Source of the DNA: Nostoc mirabile CHAB5784 | GTDB lineage: Bacteria; Cyanobacteriota; Cyanobacteriia; Cyanobacteriales; Nostocaceae | Assembly (NCBI RefSeq): GCF_020829645.1 | Contig: NZ_JAIVFS010000055.1 | Location: forward strand, 1-53,916 | Reading direction: 5' to 3' | DNA length: 53,916 nt | Shown: one piece after another, positions 34,268 to 43,900 of the stretch | How the letters are laid out: each line of letters starts with the position of its first letter | Position numbering within the stretch: position 1 is the stretch's first letter | Made by a program: the position numbers and the translations under genes | Notes under the pieces: model-generated | Database searches by the model: none | Seen by the model: only the letters and a program-made list of their open reading frames with translations | What the model was told of the DNA's origin: nothing

Positions 34268-34825
34268 ATGGCTTTTATCTCAACATTTGAAATTCTTCTT
34301 AAGCCTCAACTTCCAAAGAGCATTACAACTACAAGACCTGAACTTAGCCCACTAGCGAGAAATGTTCTTCAGGGCTATTTCCTTACGATTGCCAATGTCA
34401 CAAATGAACTCGTATTTCTGTCCCTTGTAGTTACAACTAGAACGCCCGGATTAGATCCTAAAAAAGTTCTCACTGTTCTAGATACCACTGGTATAGATGG
34501 CCCTGTAAGCAGTGATTTTGAATCTAAAGGAGAGATACAAAAGTCACGCTTCACATTTCCAGTCAATGCTAATGATACAGGCTTATTTATTCTGCAACCA
34601 GATGCTACTAATGAAGAACTTAGAGAAGAGGCAAATTTTGAGTTGCGGGGTTATGTCGAGATATACATTAGTTCAGTATCAACTCCAAAAACAACTCAGT
34701 TGATAATCACTCCTGAACATCGAGGTACGTTTTTTGGAACAGATAGAGCCGAGCTAGGTGAGATTGCTTATGTGTTGCCTCTTGCTAATGGAAACAGTCT
34801 ATTTAAGTTAAGCCAAGATAGTTAA
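34268..34825 (+). CDS. Hypothetical beta-rich protein
   Basis: A 185-residue soluble protein with no recognised family and no signal peptide. It alternates beta-strand-like segments (LVFLSLVVTTRTPG, SRFTFPVNANDTGLFILQPD, LRGYVEIYIS, TTQLIITPEHRG) in a pattern suggesting a beta-sandwich. A strong ribosome binding site (AAGGAG) precedes the ATG. It lies with the next gene in a stretch inserted between DUF3067/petCA and tatC, and its A/T content is somewhat higher than that of the flanking photosynthesis genes. Confidence 0.55.
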   Translation: MAFISTFEILLKPQLPKSITTTRPELSPLARNVLQGYFLTIANVTNELVFLSLVVTTRTPGLDPKKVLTVLDTTGIDGPVSSDFESKGEIQKSRFTFPVNANDTGLFILQPDATNEELREEANFELRGYVEIYISSVSTPKTTQLIITPEHRGTFFGTDRAELGEIAYVLPLANGNSLFKLSQDS

Positions 34826-35180
34826 CTCTATTCGATAGAAACTAAGCTAATCATGATGTGTGGCATACATTGATTCTATTAGCAAAATCAATCGTTTAGA
34901 CAATGCTTCGATTAGTTTATTGACACTTTGTATGTTCCTATAAATCGGAACCTATACGAACTATAGCAGTCCACTTTGATTTTTGAATTTATTTACGTGG
35001 TGCGCGTTCGCAAAGCGTCTCGCAGAGAAGCGCAGCGCAACGCGATAGACAGGCAAGAGGCAACAGGAAATAAGGCTTTTCAAGTTTTACTGAGTTTTTT
35101 CAAAAATCAAATAGGATTTCTATAGCTGTCTCAATTAACTTTAAGTTCAAACTGGTAATTACTTAATTTCTACTCAATAA
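34826..35180. other. Spacer with a dispersed repeat
   Basis: Mostly A/T-rich sequence without a gene. A GC-rich repeat lies at about 35000-35045 (GTGCGCGTTCGCAAAGCGTC, then CGCAGAGAAGCGCAGCGCAA), a type of short interspersed repeat seen repeatedly in this genome segment. Confidence 0.5.
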
Positions 35181-35222
35181 AATTAGGGATTAGGTCAGAC
35201 ATCTTCGACCTAATCCCTAATT
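35181..35222. repeat. Perfect 16-bp-stem hairpin
   Basis: AATTAGGGATTAGGTC (35181-35196) is exactly complementary in reverse to GACCTAATCCCTAATT (35207-35222), with a 10-nt loop. It lies 37 bp upstream of the next gene. It may end transcription from the upstream gene or shape the leader of the downstream one. Confidence 0.7.
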
Positions 35223-35259
35223 GTGGTCTATTAAAAATTAAAAAATATTAAATATATGT

Positions 35260-36165
35260 ATGTTGCAAAATACTGAACCAAACTTTAGAAAGCTATCGAA
35301 CAGTCAGGTAGCGCTACATCCAAATCCTAAAGGAATCATCCAATTTATTGGTAGCTTTATTTTTGGTTCTTTTCCTGCGTGGGCATATAAATATCTACAT
35401 CAATATCTATTTGCTCAAGGATATTCACTGATTTTATACCGATTTCCTCTAAATCCGATTCAATTCAATCATTGGGAGGTTTCTTTTGGCTTACTCAAAG
35501 AGCAATATTTTCTTAAAACTGAGATTATTAAAACCTTAAGAGAAGAGAATCAACCTGATGATGTTATAAATACATATTCAAATCCTGCTAATTACTTATG
35601 GCTTGGTCATAGCCTTGGATGTAAGTACATTATTCTTTTGGAAATTTCGAGCAATGAGCCAACAAGGCGAATGCAGATTCTTCAGGAATGCTTAGACAAA
35701 AAAGATGCTGACGAAGCCATTAAACAGATAGCTTCAATAGAATCTGTACAGCAAATATCTAAAGGAGTCATTGGGCAGTTATTACCTACAACAGAATCGG
35801 TTAATCAGTTTTTCATTAAGGATCAGTCTTCCATCTTACTTGCACCTGAAATCAGTAACACAGTTAGAATTCTGAGATCGGGCTGGAGAATATCGAATTC
35901 TCTAGCCAATCCAAATCAGAAACAAACTGAATGCTTGATCCGCTCTAGTAAAGAACTCTTTAATTTAACAGGCGTCATTTCTTTTAATTTGGATAGTATA
36001 GCTGAAGATGACGTAGCGTTCATGGTAGAACAGATTAAACATAAACATTTTCAACCCTATTTATATAAAGAGCTAGAAGGATGGCATTTTCAACCGCTCA
36101 GTATTTACATTGAGCATTTAGGTCAGTCCATCGTACATTTCTTTGATGAACTTAAATCTCGATAA
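35260..36165 (+). CDS. DUF1350-like alpha/beta-hydrolase-fold protein
   Basis: A 301-residue protein resembling the DUF1350 family of cyanobacteria and plants. Features: IIQFIGSFIFGSFPAWAYKY (strand plus oxyanion-type loop), LFAQGYSLILYRFPL, and the nucleophile elbow WLGHSLGCKYIIL (GxSxG with Ser). The central insert is helical; the C-terminal HFQPLSIYIEHLG would carry the catalytic His. No signal peptide. Enzymatic activity is unknown. It stands with the 34268 gene between petCA and tatC. Confidence 0.65.
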   Translation: MLQNTEPNFRKLSNSQVALHPNPKGIIQFIGSFIFGSFPAWAYKYLHQYLFAQGYSLILYRFPLNPIQFNHWEVSFGLLKEQYFLKTEIIKTLREENQPDDVINTYSNPANYLWLGHSLGCKYIILLEISSNEPTRRMQILQECLDKKDADEAIKQIASIESVQQISKGVIGQLLPTTESVNQFFIKDQSSILLAPEISNTVRILRSGWRISNSLANPNQKQTECLIRSSKELFNLTGVISFNLDSIAEDDVAFMVEQIKHKHFQPYLYKELEGWHFQPLSIYIEHLGQSIVHFFDELKSR

Positions 36166-36224
36166 TCTAATTGCTATAGGTACGAGTACTATAGCTGATA
36201 CCTCGCACAATTACTTCATCTCCC

Positions 36225-36405
36225 GGGAGCATCCCAAATGTGTAAGTTATATCAAAACCACGTTATGAATTGTCATTGCGTTCGCCTTTGGCGTTCCCGC
36301 AGGGTACGCTACCGCTTCATACCCTTCTCTTCTTAGGCTGCGCCAACGGGAACGCCAGGGGCGAACGCAATGACAAACACCTTCGTGCAAAATTGGGATG
36401 CTCCC
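36225..36405. mobile_element. Nested inverted-repeat (MITE-like) element
   Basis: The outer ends GGGAGCATCCCA (36225-36236) and TGGGATGCTCCC (36394-36405) are perfect inverted repeats. An inner pair, GTCATTGCGTTCGCC (36272-36286) and GGCGAACGCAATGAC (36359-36373), encloses further GC-rich palindromes. It looks like one small element inserted into another. No coding capacity. Confidence 0.6.
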
Positions 36406-36601
36406 CATCTCCCAGAGCACGTTCAGCTTTATTCTTGCTAGGTGGCAGTTGTGAATTATAGAAAAACGCAACCACCGCATCCCAATCTATCAAAATCTCA
36501 TACCATTTTAGATTTTGGATTGGGAATTGCCTTTTGTATCTATGTTCTGTAAATCCATCTGTCGCATTCTTTTTTCAAATTGGTATCATTTATTCCAAAT
36601 G

Positions 36602-37417
36602 TTATTTACCTGTAAGCTTCACCAGTCCAACACCACCGAAATAAAGCCCTAAAACTGCTCCTGCTAAAAGACTTTGAGTCAAGGGGTCAGTAGAAGGTGT
36701 AAGAACGGCTCCTAAGACTACTGCTCCCATAATCACGTAACGCCAACCAGAAACCATCCGTTCTGACGAGACAATGTTCAAATTACCGAGCAACAGTTGA
36801 ATAATGGGAATTTGAAATGCTAAACCAGTGCTGAATAACAGGAGCAGCACAAATTCAAAATATTTGTCAATTGACCAAAGTTGTTCAACGACATCGGCTC
36901 CGTAGCTGATGAAAAATTTCAAAGCTGCGGGGATAAGGAGTAAATAGGCAAATACTAACCCAGCAGCAAACAGCACAGTCGAACCCAAAACCACAGGCCC
37001 CAGTAAACGGCGTTCACGGCGAGTCAGTCCTGGAAGCACAAACTGGATAATCTGGTAAAGAATGAAAGGACTAGTAAGTACGAAGCCAGTGTAGGCTGCA
37101 ACTTTGAGGGAGACAAAGAAATATTCTCCGGGTGCAAGTTGGAGAAATTTTACTCCTTGTGCTGGAACCTCAAGTAGCTGGACAATCGGCTTAACGGCAA
37201 AGAAACAGCCAATAATGCCCACCGCTACGGCAATCAGCGAATAGAAAATGCGCTGCCGCAACTCTTCTAAGTGGTCGAAAAGGGACATTTCGACTTCACC
37301 TGGCAACTCATCAAGAGGATCATTGTCTGAGTTGCCATATCCTTCTGGGTCGATGTTGGGAACGTTTACAGTATCTACGTCTTGTGAAGGCGTCACGTCG
37401 CTTCGCTCCGAATTCAA
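36602..37417 (-). CDS. tatC: Sec-independent protein translocase TatC
   Basis: Core membrane subunit of the twin-arginine translocase, which recognises RR signal peptides of folded proteins such as the Rieske protein. It has 271 residues with an acidic N-terminal extension of about 43 residues before MSLFDHLEELRQRIFYS, the family signature. Six hydrophobic segments follow; conserved motifs include APGEYFFVSLKVA (with the functionally important Glu) and SPFILYQIIQFVLPGL. A start at the internal Met 44 (before SLFDHL) is possible. On the minus strand, near petC-petA. Confidence 0.95.
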   Translation of the reverse strand: MNSERSDVTPSQDVDTVNVPNIDPEGYGNSDNDPLDELPGEVEMSLFDHLEELRQRIFYSLIAVAVGIIGCFFAVKPIVQLLEVPAQGVKFLQLAPGEYFFVSLKVAAYTGFVLTSPFILYQIIQFVLPGLTRRERRLLGPVVLGSTVLFAAGLVFAYLLLIPAALKFFISYGADVVEQLWSIDKYFEFVLLLLFSTGLAFQIPIIQLLLGNLNIVSSERMVSGWRYVIMGAVVLGAVLTPSTDPLTQSLLAGAVLGLYFGGVGLVKLTGK

Positions 37418-37800
37418 AATTCACGCATTCAAAATTAACAATGCCCTAAATTTTTTATTTATGGGCTTGTATCTTTTTTTTGTCGGTCATCGACCATTTC
37501 GGTGACTCAGCACTCTTCATTATTTTATCTGGGGAATGCAGCTAGCAAGATTGTTTTTAAGCGCTGTAGGTTTTTTTGTCCTGTTTTTTCGGGTTGCATC
37601 TGCATAAATTAGTAGTAAGCCATCTTGTAGGCAATGTTTAACCTAAAAAAAGAGTGGAACGGATAATTTAGAAATTACGTCTCTGCGGCTAGTAGCGCTG
37701 AGTAAATTGACACAACATCATACAATACTCAGTTTGGAAATCCGGTTGATCAAGGTGGTATCTATACATAGCGTAATCGGAAATTTTTAGCTGAGGTTTT
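37418..37800. other. Spacer upstream of tatC
   Basis: About 380 bp with no recognisable gene. It contains AATTCAAAATT-type short repeats next to tatC and presumably the tatC promoter on the minus strand. No terminator or operator stands out. Confidence 0.4.
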
Positions 37801-38031
37801 ATGAATCGGACAATTTGCATTGGACTGATGGCATTGCCTGTGTATTTATACAATGCTCAATTAGGCAATACTCATAGTATTGACGTGTCAATTGTCGAAG
37901 ACCAGCTTCCCATAATAACTGCTCTAGTCGTTTACAGCACAAATTCTCAGTTCGATAAATTTCCGTGGCAAATATCGGCTAGAGATGACCAAACCGAAGA
38001 TTGTCTTCGCGCTGGTACTTGCAGAGATTGA
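37801..38031 (+). CDS. Possible small hypothetical protein
   Basis: A 76-codon frame with an ATG start: MNRTICIGLMALPVYLYNAQ looks like a weak signal peptide or membrane segment, followed by a polar tail with two Cys (CLRAGTC). No family is recognised and there is no strong ribosome binding site (GAGGTTTT lies just upstream). It could be a real secreted peptide or chance. Confidence 0.3.
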   Translation: MNRTICIGLMALPVYLYNAQLGNTHSIDVSIVEDQLPIITALVVYSTNSQFDKFPWQISARDDQTEDCLRAGTCRD

Positions 38032-38138
38032 TACTAAATTCGTAATTCGTAATTCGTAATGACGCTCGAAGACTCGCTAACGCTGCGCTAACGTAATTCG
38101 TAATTCACAGTAATTTTATCATGATACGGAGAGGGTTA

Positions 38139-38996
38139 ATGGTTGCAGGAAATCAACGCACAGTAGTGGTGACAGGAGCATCAACAGGAATTGGTCAGGC
38201 GTGTGCTTTGCTTTTAGACCAGTTGGGCTTCTCTGTTTTTGCTGGCGTGCGTCAAGATATTGATGCTCAAACACTTAAACAGAAAGGGTCACAAAGACTC
38301 ATTCCGATTTTTTTAGATGTTACTGACGCTGAATCGATCGCAGCTGCTGTTGATCAGGTAACAAAGGCAGTCGGTGGTGCGGGGATTTTAGGTTTAGTGA
38401 ATAATGCCGGAATTGCTGTCCCTGGCCCGTTGGAATTATTAGCGATCGCAGAATTTCAACACCAGATGCAGGTTAATGTTACCGGACAATTAGCTGTGAC
38501 ACAAGCATTTCTTGGTCTATTACGCCAAAATCGGGGCCGAATTGTCAATATGGGTTCCATCTCTGGTAGAAGCCCTACGCCGTTCCTGGGCGCTTACAAT
38601 GCTTCCAAATTTGCGCTCGTTGCACTTAATGATGTGATGCGGATGGAGTTACGCCCTTGGGGAATCTCGGTTTCAATTATTGAACCTGGTTCCATCGCTA
38701 CCCCAATCTGGGAAAAGTCCTTAAGTCAATCTGAAATAGCACAGCACGATTTATCCCAAACAGCACAAAATCTCTACGGTCAGGCAATGAATATTGTCCG
38801 TGAGAAAATGCAGATTATCGCATCTAGGGGGATTTCTGCGGATATTGTCGCTCAGGCTGTTGTCCATGCGCTCACTGCAAAACAACCCAAGACACGTTAT
38901 CTTGTTGGACTAGATGCCAAAATTGGAGCTGTGCTGAAGCATATTTTGCCCGACAAGCTGCACGATCGCGTTATTTTATACTCAATGGGTTTGTAG
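38139..38996 (+). CDS. Short-chain dehydrogenase/reductase (SDR)
   Basis: Classical SDR oxidoreductase, about 285 residues. Motifs: cofactor site TGASTGIGQACALLL, NNAGIAVPG, the catalytic Ser in MGSISGRSPTPFLG and YNASKFAL (Tyr/Lys pair of YxxxK), and PGSIATPIW after it. NADP(H) preference and substrate are unknown. I choose the ATG at 38139, preceded by GGAGAGG; an ATG six codons upstream is the alternative. A MITE-like element has inserted exactly at the stop codon (38994-38996), which lies in the target duplication. Confidence 0.9.
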   Translation: MVAGNQRTVVVTGASTGIGQACALLLDQLGFSVFAGVRQDIDAQTLKQKGSQRLIPIFLDVTDAESIAAAVDQVTKAVGGAGILGLVNNAGIAVPGPLELLAIAEFQHQMQVNVTGQLAVTQAFLGLLRQNRGRIVNMGSISGRSPTPFLGAYNASKFALVALNDVMRMELRPWGISVSIIEPGSIATPIWEKSLSQSEIAQHDLSQTAQNLYGQAMNIVREKMQIIASRGISADIVAQAVVHALTAKQPKTRYLVGLDAKIGAVLKHILPDKLHDRVILYSMGL

Positions 38997-39001
38997 ATTA
39001 C

Positions 39002-39114
39002 AGGACTTACGCACTCAGATCCCCCAACCCCCTTAAAAAGGGGGCTTTAGAAGTTCCCCCCTTTTTAAGGGGGGCTAGGGGGGATCTAGGTTTCAGGCTT
39101 CAGTGCGTAAGTCC
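39002..39114. mobile_element. MITE-like element with AGGACTTACGCACT ends
   Basis: Terminal inverted repeats AGGACTTACGCACT / AGTGCGTAAGTCCT enclose a second long palindrome (GATCCCCC...GGGGGATC). An 8-bp direct repeat TAGATTAC flanks it (38994-39001 and 39115-39122), which looks like a target duplication; the outermost T is shared with the right end. The left copy contains the TAG stop codon of the SDR gene. No coding capacity. Confidence 0.75.
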
Positions 39115-39165
39115 TAGATTACTTCCCGTTTTTCAGAGGTCGTTACCCTGAATGCAATAGCTGTT

Positions 39166-39252
39166 GTTGCTAAAATCATGATTTTCATTGACAAAATCAT
39201 GATTTTCATTGACAAAATCATGATTTTCATTGACAAAATCATGATTTAGCAA
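39166..39252. repeat. Iteron-like array of AAAATCATGATTTT palindromes
   Basis: Three full 21-bp units and one partial unit, each containing the palindrome AAAATCATGATTTT followed by CATTGAC, are arranged head to tail at 39172-39248. The array is bounded by GTTGCTAAA on the left and its complement TTTAGCAAC on the right. It lies 355 bp upstream of the ATPase/STAND gene pair. Confidence 0.85.
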
Positions 39253-39606
39253 CGAGATTAAGCTCAAAATTGCTGTAACAAAACTCTATATTCAAAAACA
39301 CTAGAAAATTGTACTTCACAGTACCTTTTTTTGTGTTGGATATTTTTAATATTCATAAGAGTACCTTATTTAAGGTAAGGATTTTTTGCTATTTGTACTT
39401 ATATTAGTATTTCTGCTTACTTAAAATCAAATATCAGCATTGCGATGTGCTACATATAACTTATATATGAACAATTATCCTGAATGCTGCTAGTTTAGTT
39501 AGTAGTTTGGGTGAAATGTACTTAAATTAAGGGTTCAATTCCCTAAAACCAATATATTTAGTCAATAAATTTTGTCATCCCTATTCCTGAGTGAACTCGA
39601 TTAGTT
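39253..39606 (+). promoter_or_regulatory. Probable promoter region of the ATPase/STAND pair
   Basis: A very A/T-rich 350-bp stretch without a gene between the iteron-like array and the ATPase start. Several TATATA-like -10 candidates (for example near 39460) are visible but none can be singled out. GGGTTCAATTCCC at about 39530 resembles a tRNA T-arm, but no tRNA is present. Confidence 0.4.
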
Positions 39607-40944
39607 ATGCTCCTAGATTTAGAAAGATTTTATCAGGCTTGCAATCCGAGCAGACCTCTAATCATAGGAAATGCCAGCGATCGCAGATACTATATCGATT
39701 TTGCTGCGGTGCGGGGTGGTAAAATCATTGAGGCTTTGCAGCGCACGATCGCTAAAATATCGCCGGATGTCCCAACCTGTCAACTATTTACAGGACATCT
39801 CGGTTGTGGAAAATCAACAGAGTTGTTGCGGCTCAAAGCTGAGTTAGAAGTGCAGCAATTTCATGTAGTTTACTTTGAGTCTACCCATGTCTTAGAAATG
39901 GCAGATGTGGATGTGACTGATATTTTGTTGGCGATCGCAGGCCAGGTGAGTCAAAGCCTAGAAGCAATGAAAATTAGGCTCAAACCTACCTACTTTACCA
40001 AGTTGTTTGGTGAACTTGTGGATTTTCTGCAAACGCCAATTGACCTTGGGGTAGAAGCAGAGTTGTCTGTGGGGATTGGCAAAATTACAGCTAAAACTAA
40101 AGAAAGTCCCCAATTACGGCGGCGGTTAAGAGATTATCTCGAACCGCGAACAGCAAATATTTTACAGTCAATTAATCAAGAATTGCTAGAACGTGCCAAT
40201 AAGGAACTGAAAACCAGGGGTAAAAAAGGACTAGTGGTCATTGTTGATAACTTGGATAGAGTCGCAATTCGACCTTTACCATCGGGGCGATCGCTGCCAG
40301 AATACTTATTTATTGAGCGGGGTGAACAGTTACGCAAACTGAATTGTCATGTAGTCTACACTATTCCCTTAGCCCTGACTTTCTCCAACGATAGCGCCGA
40401 ACTTCAGCATCGTTTAGGGGGAGGAGTTGCACCAAAAGTTTTACCGATGATACCTGTACGTTTGCGCTCAGGGGAGATTTTCACCCAAGGGCTAGCAATG
40501 ATGCAGCAAATGGTACTAGCTAGAGCTTTTCCAGACATTCTGCCTAGCGATCGGTTAGGCTTAATTACAGAGGTGTTTGATAGTCTGGAAACCTTAGATC
40601 GATTGTGCCTGATTAGTGGTGGTCATGTACGCGACTTGCTAGGATTGTTGTTTGATTGTCTGCGAGAACAAGATCCACCCTTTGAGCGGGATTGTGTTGA
40701 ATTGGTAATTCAAAGACAGCGCGATTACCGAGCCAACGCCATCGATCCTCATGAGTGGGAACTAATCTTTCAGGTGGTGCAACAGCAGAGAGTCAGAGGT
40801 GATATACAATACCACGCTCTATTGCGAAGTTTATTTGTATTTGAATACCGCGATCATCAGGGAGCTTGGTTTGCCGTCAACCCAGTTTTAGCAGAGACGG
40901 AAAAATTTAAATCATGGTTGAACGACACCCGCAAGCAGATATAA
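39607..40944 (+). CDS. AAA-type P-loop ATPase
   Basis: A 445-residue soluble ATPase. Walker A is FTGHLGCGKST (residues about 61-71) and Walker B is LVVIVDNLDRV (about 209-219), followed by VVYTIPLALTF (sensor-like strand). The C-terminal part is helical with a possible winged-helix-like end (YHALLRSLFVFEYRDHQGAW). The pattern fits the extended AAA+/KAP/NACHT-like NTPases used in conflict systems more than housekeeping ATPases. It overlaps the giant STAND gene by 31 bp, so the two are co-expressed and probably act together. The precise function is unknown. Confidence 0.7.
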   Translation: MLLDLERFYQACNPSRPLIIGNASDRRYYIDFAAVRGGKIIEALQRTIAKISPDVPTCQLFTGHLGCGKSTELLRLKAELEVQQFHVVYFESTHVLEMADVDVTDILLAIAGQVSQSLEAMKIRLKPTYFTKLFGELVDFLQTPIDLGVEAELSVGIGKITAKTKESPQLRRRLRDYLEPRTANILQSINQELLERANKELKTRGKKGLVVIVDNLDRVAIRPLPSGRSLPEYLFIERGEQLRKLNCHVVYTIPLALTFSNDSAELQHRLGGGVAPKVLPMIPVRLRSGEIFTQGLAMMQQMVLARAFPDILPSDRLGLITEVFDSLETLDRLCLISGGHVRDLLGLLFDCLREQDPPFERDCVELVIQRQRDYRANAIDPHEWELIFQVVQQQRVRGDIQYHALLRSLFVFEYRDHQGAWFAVNPVLAETEKFKSWLNDTRKQI

Positions 40945-43900
40945 GAGCAGCTAACGAGCGTGCTTTACGAAGTTTGGGGAGAGCAATTACCCTTTCTAGC
41001 GGTCAATTCTCCCTGGTTTTGGTATGCTGCAATTATCGAGTTTTGCAAGAGCGAATGCTGCAACGACTCGAAGAACTCTCTTCAGGAGTACACCGAATTC
41101 AAAAGGTTGTTCTGTCGCATAATGCTAGAAGCCTTTACACAAGTATTCATTTACAACTGCTAACCGAAGAAAATCCGCCATCGGCGTTGATGATTTTGGG
41201 TTTAGAGTCAGTAGATGGACTTGATGATTTACTTAGGTCTATTAATCATATTCGTGATGAATTTCGCAAGCGCCACCCATTTCCGATGATTGTGTGGATG
41301 AATGAGGAAGTGTTGCAAAAGGTTGTGCGTTTAGCGCCAGATTTCGCTAGTTGGGCGGCGACACCGATTCGGTTTGAGATGACAACTGAATCATTGCTGC
41401 AATTTTTGCAACAAGAAACTGACTCTTTATTTGCGACGGTGTTACCAACCGATTCTGCACAACACCAACCTCCTCAAGTTGCAAAGCATTATTTCACTGT
41501 GGAGCAAGTCTGGGAAAATAGCTATGAACTCCACTTTGCCATTAGAGAGTTGCACAATCGTGGTATTACCTTAGAGCCAGAATTACACGCTAGTTTAGAA
41601 TTTGTTTTTGGTCTAGATGATTATATTAGCGATCGCATTAATCCAGCTTTAAACCATTTTCAGCAAAGCTTGCAAGTTTGGCAGCAGTTGGCGAAGAAAG
41701 GGGATGAGGGAGAAATCAATTCAAAATTCAAAATTCAAAATTCAAAATTGAAGAAAAAAACAGAGGGGGATGAAGGGGATGAGGTGACATTCTTACTCTC
41801 TGCGTCCTCTTCTTTGGGGGATGAGGGAGTATTTTCTTCTTCTACGCCTCCTAATCGCCCATCTCCACTACTTCTGCGACAGGGAGTTTTGCTGTTTTAT
41901 ATTGGGCTATGTTATTGCCGTTTAGCAGAGCAAAATCAAACAGAAAATCGCCGTCATTGGTACACAGCTAAATCTTATTTTCAGCAGTGCTTGACTATCT
42001 TACAGGTGGCTGGGCGTCCAGACATAGTTGCTGGATTTATTAGTCAACTCGCTGAAGTTTTGCAATATCTGCAAGAGTGGCAAGAATTGCAGACGGTTGC
42101 TCAAAAGTCTCTGGAGTTGCATCAAACTTATGGTAGTCAAATCCAATTAGCTTGTGACTACGGTTTTCTGGCGCAAGTGGCTGTGCAGCAATCGCGGTGG
42201 GTACAGGCGAGTATATTAGCACACGTATCACTGCTGAAATTAGGTGAGGCGCAAAAGCACAATAACCCTTATAACTGCTTATTTCCATTACTGTTGGGGC
42301 AAATTTACTATTTAGTTTTAGCGAAAGCACAGCGAAATTTAGGTGAGTTAGAAGTAGCCCGTGAATACTTAGACAAGGCGACAAAAGAACTACCAGCAGC
42401 CTTAGAAAGCAGTGCCCATCAATACGATGCCCATCGTTATATTCGCTTATTGCGGACACTGCGATCGCTCTATTTTGAAGAAGGGCGTTATTTGGAAGCA
42501 TATTACATTCGGCAGAAACGGCGTTCTGTTGAGCAACAGTATGGTTTCCGGGCTTTTATCGGTGCGGGACGCTTGCAACCGCAAAGACAGGCGACAAACC
42601 CAGCATTGATGTCACCTTCTGGAAGTAGCAGCGTTGCTTTAGAAATTGCGGCTTCTGGCCGAGAGCGTGATATTAATAACTTAATTGGGAGAATTAGCCG
42701 CGCTGATCGAAAATTGACGGTGATTCACGGTCAATCAGGGGTAGGTAAGAGTTCTATTGTAACTGCGGGTTTAGTTCCAGCACTGCAAAATCGAGCTATT
42801 GGCGATCAAATAGCTGTACCCGTAGTGCTGCAAGTTTACAGCGATTGGGCGCGGGAATTAGGAAAATCTTTAAGTGAGGCGATGTCTAATGACGCATCCC
42901 TTGCCATCTATGCTGACATCATGCCAGAAGCAGCCATTGAATCGGAAGCTTTGCCCTACTCTGACACACCCATCACCATCTTTGAAATTTTACAACAACT
43001 AAAAGAAAATGCTGATAACCATCTGATCACAGTTTTAATTTTTGACCAGTTTGAAGAATTTTTCTTTGGTTATAGCGATCGCAATCAAAAGCAAGAATTT
43101 GATAAATTTATTAGCGACTGCCTGAATATACCCTTTGTTAAAGTTATTCTTTCTTTACGAGAAGATTATTTACACCGTTTATTAGACTTTAAACATGTTT
43201 CGGCACTAGAAGCGATTAATAATAATATTCTCGACAAGCATATTCGCTACCAGTTAAATAATTTTTCGCCAGAATATGCTAAGGCAATTATCCGAAAATT
43301 GACAGAGCGATCGCAGTTTAATTTAGAGCCTGTTTTAATTGATGCCTTAATCGAAGATTTATCCACAGGATTTGGAGAAGTCCGCCCCATTGAATTGCAA
43401 GTTGTCGGAGCGCAAATTCAAGATGAGCGAATTACTACCTTAGAAGAATATCAGCCATATAGACCCAACAAACTCATCGAGCGATATCTTAAGGAACTGA
43501 TTAAAGACTGCGGCCCAGAAAATGAACGAGCCGCGTTACTCGTCTTATATTTATTAACAGATGAAAGTAACAACCGACCTTTTAAAACTCGTGCTGAGTT
43601 AGCGGCGCAACTAGCAGAATTAGAAGATGTTAGCAAATTAGAGTTAGTATTAGAGATTTTAGTTAGCTCCGGTTTAGTGGTACTATTCCCTGATGTACCA
43701 GAACGCTATCAACTGATTCACGATTATCTAGTAGACTTGATTCGCTACCTGCAACAACAAGAATCGAGCTTACAGGTACAACTTAACCAGTTGCGTTACA
43801 AAGTAGAACAGAGTCAAGCTGAGATTGAGCGACTTAAGAGCGAACTTAGTCAAAATGAGCAGCGATCGCAATTAGTAGATCCTTATCCCCAACAGGGTTT

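Noticed and set aside
39172..39248. CRISPR-like array
   Set aside because: The repeats are contiguous 21-bp units with no variable spacers, so it is a tandem repeat.
39525..39550. tRNA-like T-arm (GGGTTCAATTCCC)
   Set aside because: No matching acceptor stem, anticodon arm or D arm can be drawn around it, so it is not a tRNA.
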